Assembly: GCA_021648225.1 (NCBI GenBank)
Contig: JAKITE010000120.1
Coordinates: forward strand, 1 to 8,922
Source: Paracoccaceae bacterium
Lineage (GTDB): Bacteria > Pseudomonadota > Alphaproteobacteria > Rhodobacterales > Rhodobacteraceae
Reading direction: 5' to 3'
Length of the DNA: 8,922 nucleotides
In this document: piece by piece, positions 1-4,214 of the stretch
How positions within the stretch are numbered: position 1 is the first letter of the stretch
How the letters are laid out: each line of letters opens with the position of its first letter
Translations under genes and position numbers: made by a program
Notes under the pieces: generated by a model
Database searches by the model: none
What the model saw: only the letters and a program-made list of their open reading frames with translations
What the model was told of the DNA's origin: nothing

Positions 1-425
1 GCGCGGGTGGCGGAATGGCGCATCCGGTCGATCTGTTCGTTGATCTGCGATTCTTTTTCGATATAGGTGTCAGAGCGCGGAACATAAGCCTCGGGCTGGT
101 AATAATCATAAAAGCTGACAAAATATTCCACGGCGTTATCGGGGAAAAAACCTTTCATCTCACCATATAATTGCGCCGCTAGGGTTTTATTGGGGGCAAG
201 GATGATGGCGGGGCGCTGGGTGGCCTCGATTATTTTGGCCATGGTGAAAGTTTTGCCAGTGCCGGTTGCGCCCAGCAAAACCTGATTCTGGTCGCCGTCT
301 TTCAGGCCCGCCAGCAGGTCGGCAATGGCGGTGGGCTGATCGCCCGCAGGGGAAAACGGTGAATGCAGGACAATTTCTTTGCCGCCATCCAGTTTTTCAT
401 GTGTTTCAGGTGTGTTTTCCAGCAT
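1..425 (-). CDS. uvrB: UvrABC system protein B, N-terminal part (cut by window edge)
   Basis: UvrB is the cytoplasmic helicase-like damage-verification subunit of nucleotide excision repair; it is loaded by UvrA and recruits UvrC. The minus-strand frame starting with ATG at 425 gives 141 complete codons and runs off the left edge, about a fifth of a normal UvrB of roughly 670-730 residues. Seen in the protein: the family entry motif FSPAGDQPTAI (residues 24-34), Walker A GATGTGKT (52-59), the motif LAPNKTLAAQLYGE (76-89), and the start of the beta-hairpin that locks one DNA strand, rich in aromatic residues (FVSFYDYYQPEAYVP, 102-116) and followed by RSDTYIEKESQINEQI. A GGGGGAA Shine-Dalgarno about 6 bases upstream supports this start. 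It is divergent from the cytochrome b561 gene. No frameshift or missing catalytic residue is visible in the part present. Confidence 0.97.
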   Translation of the reverse strand, partial: MLENTPETHEKLDGGKEIVLHSPFSPAGDQPTAIADLLAGLKDGDQNQVLLGATGTGKTFTMAKIIEATQRPAIILAPNKTLAAQLYGEMKGFFPDNAVEYFVSFYDYYQPEAYVPRSDTYIEKESQINEQIDRMRHSATR

Positions 426-439
426 CGAGATTCCCCCAA

Positions 440-452
440 GTCCAATATGGAC
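440..452. repeat. 13-bp palindrome just upstream of the uvrB ribosome-binding site
   Basis: GTCCAATATGGAC has perfect 5-bp arms (GTCCA/TGGAC) around a 3-base centre. It lies two bases upstream of the G-run that forms the uvrB Shine-Dalgarno, so it could be an operator or, in the mRNA, a small stem beside the ribosome-binding site. The palindrome is seen directly; any role is inference. Confidence 0.4.
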
Positions 453-476
453 CCTTTTTGTTCTCAACAAAAGGGG
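452..476. repeat. 11-bp stem-loop in the uvrB/cytochrome b561 spacer
   Basis: Arms 452-462 and 466-476 pair over 11 positions around a CTC loop (463-465). The pairing includes one G-T pair (455/473), so the plus-strand RNA forms the better helix (G-U) while the minus-strand RNA has an A-C mismatch. On the plus strand only TTT follows, so it is a poor intrinsic terminator. It would lie in the uvrB leader if the uvrB promoter is near 485-515. Confidence 0.4.
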
Positions 477-540
477 GTTTGAAAATTTGATTGCAAAATT
501 ATGGTTAACTGTCAAAGTCAGGAAAACAAAGGGGAAAGAA

Positions 541-1074
541 ATGAAACGATATCATCCTGCATTGGTTGCATTGCACTGGATTACAATGTTGCTGTTATTT
601 GCGGCGCTTCTGGGTGGCAGCCTGAACATGGCTCCGATGTCAAACAGCGATCCACAAAAGCTGGAGATGTTACGCCTGCATATGATTATCGGCAATGTTA
701 TATTGGCATTGATGGTCTTGCGTTTGGTTGTCAGATTACGCAGCGAACATCCCCCGAGTGCCAACATGGATAACCGATTGCAAAATAAAGCGGCGAGTTT
801 GGTGCATATTGGTCTGTATCTATTTGTGTTCTTGATGATCGCATCAGGGTGGGGAACTGCGCTTGCGGCGGATTTACCCGCCATTTTATTTGGCGGGTCC
901 GGTGCCGTATTACCCGAAGATTTTTACGAATTTGCGCCGCGACTGGTGCATCGGATTGTGTTTATTCTTTTGTCTCTGTTGATTGTGCTGCATATCGTTG
1001 CGGCGCTTTATCACCAGTTTGTGCAAAAAGACCACCTGCTGGGGCGCATGTGGTTTGGCAAGCGGAAGGGCTAA
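541..1074 (+). CDS. Cytochrome b561-family di-heme membrane protein (CybB/YodB type)
   Basis: This 177-residue protein is a bacterial cytochrome b561, an inner-membrane b-type cytochrome that passes electrons between quinol and periplasmic or membrane partners; the E. coli relatives CybB and YodB are about this size. Four membrane helices are visible, roughly residues 10-30, 45-66, 85-104 and 136-160. The family histidines are in place: H12 in ALHW, H47 in LRLHMIIG, H89 in LVHIGLYL, H137 in LVHRIVF and H151 in VLHIVAALYH. The ending QFVQKDHLLGRMW is the family signature before the C-terminus. The start at 541 is chosen because GGGGAAAG lies just upstream and the protein then begins MKRYHP, as relatives do; the same frame is open from 379 but that extension has no family similarity. 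It stands alone, divergent from uvrB. The electron partner cannot be told from this window. Confidence 0.93.
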   Translation: MKRYHPALVALHWITMLLLFAALLGGSLNMAPMSNSDPQKLEMLRLHMIIGNVILALMVLRLVVRLRSEHPPSANMDNRLQNKAASLVHIGLYLFVFLMIASGWGTALAADLPAILFGGSGAVLPEDFYEFAPRLVHRIVFILLSLLIVLHIVAALYHQFVQKDHLLGRMWFGKRKG

Positions 1075-1110
1075 AGGTAAAGAAAGGCTTAACCGTTTAG
1101 ATGGCTTTTT
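1071..1110 (+). terminator. Weak possible terminator after the cytochrome b561 gene
   Basis: CTAAAGGT (1071-1078, overlapping the stop codon) can pair with ACC-G-TTTAG (1092-1100), giving eight pairs with one bulged G. TTTTT follows at 1106-1110. The stem is AT-rich and the T-run begins five bases after it, so this is a marginal intrinsic terminator at best. Confidence 0.25.
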
Positions 1111-1116
1111 AAACAT

Positions 1117-1153
1117 ACAATACAACTTTTAGGTTATTTTGTTCTTGTATTGT
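1117..1153. repeat. 9-bp inverted repeat in the spacer before the NDUFS4-like gene
   Basis: ACAATACAA at 1117-1125 is matched by its exact reverse complement TTGTATTGT at 1145-1153, with a 19-base spacer. The arms are AT-rich and no T-run follows, so it does not look like an intrinsic terminator. The 9-mer CTTGTATTG at 1144-1152 recurs in the same orientation at 1737-1745, upstream of the small lipoprotein. It could be an operator or chance in AT-rich DNA. Confidence 0.35.
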
Positions 1154-1203
1154 CCAAATAAGTTTGGTTAATTGATCCTGCAAGTGGCAAAGGTCATCGG
1201 TTT

Positions 1204-1218
1204 GGTTCGAAACGAACC
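1204..1218. repeat. Short perfect hairpin GGTTCG-AAA-CGAACC
   Basis: Six-base arms (1204-1209 and 1213-1218) flank an AAA loop. No T-run follows on either strand. It overlaps the edge of the G-quadruplex motif at 1217-1236, so the two structures form one compact element. Nothing around it folds as a tRNA. Confidence 0.35.
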
Positions 1219-1236
1219 CACCCCACCCTCGCTCCC
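1217..1236 (-). other. Predicted G-quadruplex motif on the minus strand
   Basis: The plus strand has four C-runs at 1217-1219, 1221-1224, 1226-1228 and 1234-1236, so the minus strand reads G3-N5-G3-N1-G4-N1-G3. This meets the usual G3+N1-7 consensus, with two single-base loops, which favour a stable parallel fold. It lies about 60-80 bp upstream of the putative promoter of the NDUFS4-like gene, in the strand that would be template for plus-strand transcription. The motif is seen; folding and function are inference. Confidence 0.5.
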
Positions 1237-1293
1237 TCGGGCCGGATTGATGGCTGCCACTGCATCTTCCTTCCATGTTGAAACGCTAATCCC

Positions 1294-1322
1294 TTGCCTA
1301 ATGGCGGGGGATTGGCGATAAT
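1294..1322 (+). promoter_or_regulatory. Putative sigma-70-type promoter of the NDUFS4-like gene
   Basis: TTGCCT (1294-1299) and GATAAT (1317-1322) are separated by exactly 17 bp, matching 4 of 6 and 5 of 6 consensus bases. They lie about 28 bp upstream of the start codon, giving a short leader that contains the ribosome-binding site at about 1339-1342. Confidence 0.45.
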
Positions 1323-1349
1323 ATAGCCACGTTAAAACAGGAGTCGCCC

Positions 1350-1661
1350 ATGTCTGCACGCATATACCAACCCAGCCGCAATGCCATGCAATCCGGCCAA
1401 GGCAAATCTGGCCAATGGGTATTGGAATTCGAACCGGCTGTCGCGCGGGGCATTGACCCGTTGATGGGCTGGACCAGCTCAAACGATATGAATTCGCAGG
1501 TGCGGGTGCAATTTGATAGCAAAGAAGCCGCAGTGGAATTTGCCACCGAAAAAGGCTTGGCCTATCAGGTGAGCGAACCCAAACTGCGTAAACCTTTGTT
1601 GCGCCAAGGCGGCTATGCCGAGAATTTTGCCAGCAATCGCAAATCGGTCTGGACGCACTAA
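1350..1661 (+). CDS. NDUFS4-like accessory subunit of respiratory complex I (ETC complex I subunit)
   Basis: This 103-residue protein belongs to the NDUFS4 (18-kDa/AQDQ) family, an accessory subunit that in mitochondria and in alphaproteobacteria such as Paracoccus sits on the hydrophilic arm of NADH:ubiquinone oxidoreductase and supports its assembly or stability. Family features in order: ARIYQPSRNAMQSG (3-16), WVLEFEP (23-29), DPLMGWTSS (36-44), QVRVQFDSKEAAVEFAT (50-66), GLAYQV (69-74) and the ending YAENF...WTH (89-103). It has no signal peptide or membrane segment, as expected for a protein on the cytoplasmic face. GGAG 7-8 bases upstream supports the ATG at 1350. No nuo genes are adjacent, so it is apparently transcribed alone; in bacteria this family is often encoded away from the nuo operon. 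It appears complete. Confidence 0.93.
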   Translation: MSARIYQPSRNAMQSGQGKSGQWVLEFEPAVARGIDPLMGWTSSNDMNSQVRVQFDSKEAAVEFATEKGLAYQVSEPKLRKPLLRQGGYAENFASNRKSVWTH

Positions 1662-1675
1662 GACTCCCTTTATAC

Positions 1676-1703
1676 TTGCTAGTTCATATTTTCCGATTAT
1701 AAT
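1676..1703 (+). promoter_or_regulatory. Putative sigma-70-type promoter of the small lipoprotein gene
   Basis: A perfect TATAAT (1698-1703) is preceded by TTGCTA (1676-1681) with a 16-bp spacer. It would leave a leader of nearly 90 bases before the ATG at 1797. That leader contains the 9-mer CTTGTATTG (1737-1745) and a short TTGC/GCAA inverted repeat (1734-1748). Confidence 0.4.
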
Positions 1704-1796
1704 TGAATTCGGCATCTAGCGCCCTAATTTCAATTGCTTGTATTGCAAACAGTCTGAGGCTGAAGGTGTCGAATTTCTTTTCTTGAGGCAGTAAAA

Positions 1797-2060
1797 ATGA
1801 AAATTCTTGGTAAATTGGCCGCGCCGGTCGCGGCAGCGTTATTTCTGACAGCATGTTTAGAAGCAAACCCCATTGTGTCTGACTTTAATGGCGCGAGTGT
1901 GAAAATACAAACATCGCAATTTGCGACTGAAGTCTCGGCAAAAGGCGCAACACAGGCGGAGGCTGACCGCATTTGCGGGCAAGCAGGGAAACGGGCAGAA
2001 TATGCATCAACTCGTGTGCTGCCAAACTATATGTTTGAGTCGCTATATCTGTGCTTGTAG
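1797..2060 (+). CDS. Small predicted lipoprotein of unknown function
   Basis: I do not recognise this 87-residue protein. It starts MKILGKLAAPVAAALFLTAC: a charged N-terminus, a hydrophobic stretch and the lipobox LTAC with the lipidated cysteine at C20. The mature part would be about 68 residues on the periplasmic side of a membrane; because L21-E22 follow the cysteine rather than Asp at +2, outer-membrane sorting by Lol is possible. The mature domain has two cysteines, C60 in RICGQAGKRAEYAS and C86 in LYLCL at the very end, which could form a disulfide. GAGG at 1785-1788, eight bases before the ATG, supports this start. It is a single-gene unit converging on pdxA. The coding assignment rests on the lipobox, the ribosome-binding site, the upstream TATAAT and the fit between its neighbours. 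Confidence 0.8.
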   Translation: MKILGKLAAPVAAALFLTACLEANPIVSDFNGASVKIQTSQFATEVSAKGATQAEADRICGQAGKRAEYASTRVLPNYMFESLYLCL

Positions 2061-2065
2061 CATTT

Positions 2066-2109
2066 AAAAAGCTGCAGCCGCGATAAACATTACCAGTCGC
2101 GGCAGTGGC
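2066..2109 (-). terminator. Hairpin terminator between pdxA and the lipoprotein gene
   Basis: GCCGCGA (2077-2083) and TCGCGGC (2097-2103) form a perfect GC-rich 7-bp stem with a 13-base loop. Read on the minus strand, after pdxA, the stem is followed by TGCAGC and then TTTTT (complement of 2066-2070), as in an intrinsic terminator. On the plus strand the stem can extend to 2071-2109 with wobble pairs and one mismatch, but the nearest T-rich stretch (2123-2129) is some 14 bases away. It probably ends pdxA and may act in both directions between these convergent genes. Confidence 0.55.
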
Positions 2110-2147
2110 ATTCTTACGCAAGTTTTATTAAGCTTTCGCTTGCTGAG

Positions 2148-3119
2148 CTACTCTCTTGCGTTAATCAATTGCCGCGCCATATCCAGCGCCGCTTGCATAC
2201 TGCGCACATCCGCAATGCCTTGACCGGCAATATCAAATGCGGTGCCATGATCGGGGCTGGTGCGCACAAAGGGCAGGCCAAGGGTGATGTTTACGCCTTT
2301 TTCCAAGCCCAGATATTTAACCGGAATCAGCCCCTGATCATGGTATTGCGCCACAACCACGTCAAATTTGCCCTGTCGTGCCATCATAAAAACCGTGTCG
2401 CCGGGCCATGGGCCGCTGGCGTTGATGCCTTTGGCGCGGCAGGCTTTGATGGCGGGAATGATGATGTCGATTTCCTCGCGGCCAAACCGGCCTGCTTCGC
2501 CTGCATGGGGGTTCAGGCCCGCCACTGCGATTCGGGGTTTTTTGATGCCCATTTCGCGCGCGCCCTGTTGTGCGTGCATAATGGCGGCGCATTGGGCGTT
2601 GAAATCACCCGCATCAATCGCGTCGCGCAGGGACATGTGGATGGTGACCAGCACGGTGCGGATATCGTCATTTACCAGCATCATTGCAACTTTGGCGCCT
2701 GACATATGGGCCAGAATTTCTGTATGCCCGGGATAGGTATATCCCGCTGCTGCCAGCGATTCCTTGTGAATCGGTGCGGTAACAATGGCTTTGATTTTGC
2801 CGGCCATTGCCTGATCAATAGCCTTGGCAATCGCATCAAAAGCTGCTTGTCCGGCAATTTCCGAAACTTCGCCGATTTCGATATTTCCAAGATGTTCCGA
2901 GGTTTGCAGCAGGTTAATCCGGTCTTTGTTAAAATCCGCAAGCCCGGTAATCACGTTTAATTTGTGCGAAATGTTCAGCTTGGCAAAGGCGGCAGACATT
3001 ATTGTCGGGTCGCCAAATATAACGCAGGATTCGCATTTGCCATCTGCGACCAGTTTCGCGGTGATTTCGGGGCCGATCCCTGCGGGGTCTCCCATGGTGA
3101 TGGCAATCAGGTTTTCCAT
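2148..3119 (-). CDS. pdxA: 4-hydroxythreonine-4-phosphate dehydrogenase
   Basis: PdxA is a cytoplasmic enzyme of DXP-dependent pyridoxal 5'-phosphate synthesis. It oxidises 4-phosphohydroxy-L-threonine with NAD(P)+; the decarboxylated product is condensed by PdxJ with deoxyxylulose phosphate. The 323-residue product is close to the E. coli length (329). By alignment with E. coli PdxA as I know it, the metal-binding histidines are H161 (TIHMSLRD), H205 (GLNPHAGEAGRFG) and H260 (QYHDQG), with substrate-binding H132-T133 in GHTE; GVNITLGLPFVRTSPDHGTA (275-294) is the family C-terminal signature. The frame is also open upstream to a TTG at 3158 and an ATG at 3146, but neither has a good ribosome-binding site, and the ATG at 3119 begins MENLIAITMGDPAGIGPE as family members do. 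GCGGAA or AGGA just upstream is only a moderate site. The gene stands alone, divergent from motB, without the surA or ksgA/rsmA partners common elsewhere. Confidence 0.95.
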   Translation of the reverse strand: MENLIAITMGDPAGIGPEITAKLVADGKCESCVIFGDPTIMSAAFAKLNISHKLNVITGLADFNKDRINLLQTSEHLGNIEIGEVSEIAGQAAFDAIAKAIDQAMAGKIKAIVTAPIHKESLAAAGYTYPGHTEILAHMSGAKVAMMLVNDDIRTVLVTIHMSLRDAIDAGDFNAQCAAIMHAQQGAREMGIKKPRIAVAGLNPHAGEAGRFGREEIDIIIPAIKACRAKGINASGPWPGDTVFMMARQGKFDVVVAQYHDQGLIPVKYLGLEKGVNITLGLPFVRTSPDHGTAFDIAGQGIADVRSMQAALDMARQLINARE

Positions 3120-3238
3120 GTTTCCGCTTAATCCTGCTTTAGCCATCGGGTCAATCAATAAATTTTTGATCCCCTAACCATTCAGTAAGGTTCTGCGGCC
3201 TATGTTGCCCTTGGGAATGGGAAATTACGGGGGCGGAT
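3120..3238. promoter_or_regulatory. Divergent spacer between pdxA and motB
   Basis: This 119-bp spacer must start both pdxA (minus) and the motB-led flagellar genes (plus). CTAA-N7-GTAA at 3174-3188 matches 6 of 8 fixed bases of the CtrA box TTAA-N7-TTAA, a regulator of flagellar genes in many alphaproteobacteria. No good sigma-54 site is present: the nearest GG/GC pair (3197-3208) has an 8-base instead of a 10-base interval. GGGGGCGG (3229-3236) is the motB ribosome-binding site. I cannot point to a clear -35/-10 pair on either strand. Confidence 0.35.
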
Positions 3239-4108
3239 ATGTCTAATGATTCTGCAAATAATCAGGTCGTGCGACCAATTATCAAAAAGAAAAAAATCAT
3301 CAAAGCAGCCGGCCATCATGGCGGCGCATGGAAAGTGGCCTATGCGGATTTTGTAACGGCAATGATGGCGTTTTTTCTGCTGATGTGGTTGCTTAATGCC
3401 ACCAGCGAAGAACAACGCCAGGGCATTGCCGAATATTTCAGCCCGGGGGTTCCGGTATTCAGCCAGGCGGGCGGCGGGCAAGGGATGTTTGGTGGCGAAA
3501 CGGTTTTTTCCGAAGAAGACAAAGCCGGTAGCACTGGCGGTGCGGTTGGCGAGCGCTCCGAGGATCGTTCCGGCAATGCCGGGTCCACCGGGGTTATGGA
3601 GCCCACCAATGGCGAGGGCGAATCCGGTGCCGGCGATGGCAATGCGGAATTTACAGAAATCGAAAATATGTTTCGGGGCAACAGTGGCGAAAGCTGGGTT
3701 GAAGATCCGTTATTGATGCATGTGGCCACCCGTATTACCGACGAGGGCCTGATCATAGACCTGTTTGATTTGCCGGATTCGCCCCTGTTCGAAGCAGGCA
3801 CCAACCAGCCCACAGAAAAAATGTTTCTATTGCTTGAAATGATTTCAGGGGTGATTGGCGCGGTAACAAATAATATCGCTATTTCGGGTCATGTGGATAA
3901 AATCCCCGAAGACGGTGCTATTCTGGGCGGGTTTGCTTTGACCGGCGGGCGGGCATTGGTGACCAATGCGGTGATGATTGAAGCCGGCATAGAACCGGAT
4001 CGGTTCACACGCTTAACCGGCGGATCAGACCGCACGCCTGTTGGCGAAGGCGCACCGGAATACAGAAACCGGCGCATAGAAATTGTGCTGCTGCGAAAGG
4101 ATCGTTGA
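3239..4108 (+). CDS. motB: Flagellar motor stator protein MotB
   Basis: MotB (289 residues here) forms the stator ring with MotA; it conducts ions across the inner membrane and is anchored to peptidoglycan. Seen in order: a basic cytoplasmic tail with KKKK (16-19); the family signature GHHGGAWKVAYADFVTAMMA (25-44) leading into the single membrane helix (about 34-53), with the ion-binding aspartate at D37; a plug/linker region (about 54-150) rich in Gly, Ser, Glu and Asn; and a C-terminal OmpA-like peptidoglycan-binding domain (about 155-286) with ISGHVD (215-220), the RA pair (238-239) and RNRRIEIVLL (276-285). GGGGGCGG directly upstream supports the start. motA is not next to it inside the window. 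The motif is GHVD where E. coli has GHTD, and the usual Trp-x-Leu-Ser before RA is replaced by GFALTGG; I read this as lineage variation, not decay. Confidence 0.93.
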   Translation: MSNDSANNQVVRPIIKKKKIIKAAGHHGGAWKVAYADFVTAMMAFFLLMWLLNATSEEQRQGIAEYFSPGVPVFSQAGGGQGMFGGETVFSEEDKAGSTGGAVGERSEDRSGNAGSTGVMEPTNGEGESGAGDGNAEFTEIENMFRGNSGESWVEDPLLMHVATRITDEGLIIDLFDLPDSPLFEAGTNQPTEKMFLLLEMISGVIGAVTNNIAISGHVDKIPEDGAILGGFALTGGRALVTNAVMIEAGIEPDRFTRLTGGSDRTPVGEGAPEYRNRRIEIVLLRKDR

Positions 4109-4214
4109 GAAGTATATTTAGTTACAATTTTGTTTGTTAGCCCGTTCTTAACCTTGTCACGTAAAAACTCGTCAGTAATCGACCACAGCTATTTCAGCAC
4201 AAAAAGGGTTACTG
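4109..4214 (+). promoter_or_regulatory. Spacer between motB and flgE, possible promoter region
   Basis: This 106-bp AT-rich gap is far larger than the other gaps in the cluster (1-37 bp), so a separate flgE promoter is plausible. TACAAT (4123-4128) is a good -10 hexamer but has no -35 at a proper distance. TTGTCA (4154-4159) is a reasonable -35 but lacks a good -10 at 16-18 bp. I find no sigma-54 or sigma-28 consensus and no strong terminator. AAGGG (4204-4208) is the flgE ribosome-binding site. Confidence 0.3.

Larger units (their letters stand above)
426..540. promoter_or_regulatory. Divergent spacer between uvrB and the cytochrome b561 gene
   Basis: This 115-bp AT-rich spacer must hold the start signals of both divergent genes. 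On the minus strand there is a perfect TTGACA -35 hexamer (515-510), but the best -10 candidate, TCAAAT at 490-485, is weak and spaced 19 bp away. On the plus strand I see no convincing -35/-10 pair; GGGGAAAG at 531-538 is the ribosome-binding site of the cytochrome gene. Two abutting palindromes (440-452 and 452-476) fill the uvrB-proximal half and could be operators or leader structures. GGAC-N7-GTTC at 449-463 resembles the alphaproteobacterial LexA box GTTC-N7-GTTC in only 6 of 8 fixed bases. Confidence 0.4.

Noticed and set aside
379..540. N-terminal extension of the cytochrome b561 frame
   Set aside because: The frame is open, but it runs over the uvrB start and the spacer; the Shine-Dalgarno at 531-538 and family alignment place the start at 541.
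1141..1155. GTTC-N7-GTCC, a 7 of 8 match to the alphaproteobacterial LexA box
   Set aside because: It is nearly 200 bp from the next start codon, which belongs to a complex I subunit and not an SOS gene; probably chance.
1190..1250. Possible tRNA or tRNA fragment around the GGTTCGAAACGAACC hairpin
   Set aside because: It has a T-loop-like look, but no acceptor, D or anticodon stems can be paired around it.
1168..1546. Two minus-strand frames across the NDUFS4-like gene and its upstream spacer
   Set aside because: They overlap a clear plus-strand gene and lack ribosome-binding sites and family motifs.
2169..2702. 177-codon plus-strand frame opposite pdxA
   Set aside because: It is antisense to pdxA, whose motifs are all intact, and its His/Ala/Gly-rich translation is typical of a shadow.
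3197..3208. Possible sigma-54 -24/-12 element before motB
   Set aside because: The interval between GG and GC is 8 bases instead of the required 10, and the flanking consensus is missing.
3213..3236. G-rich run before motB as a possible G-quadruplex
   Set aside because: Only three runs of three or more G are present; the fourth is GG. The run is better explained as the motB ribosome-binding site.
4105..4128. TTGAGA and TACAAT as a promoter between motB and flgE
   Set aside because: The hexamers look good singly, but the spacer is only 12 bp, too short for a sigma-70 promoter.
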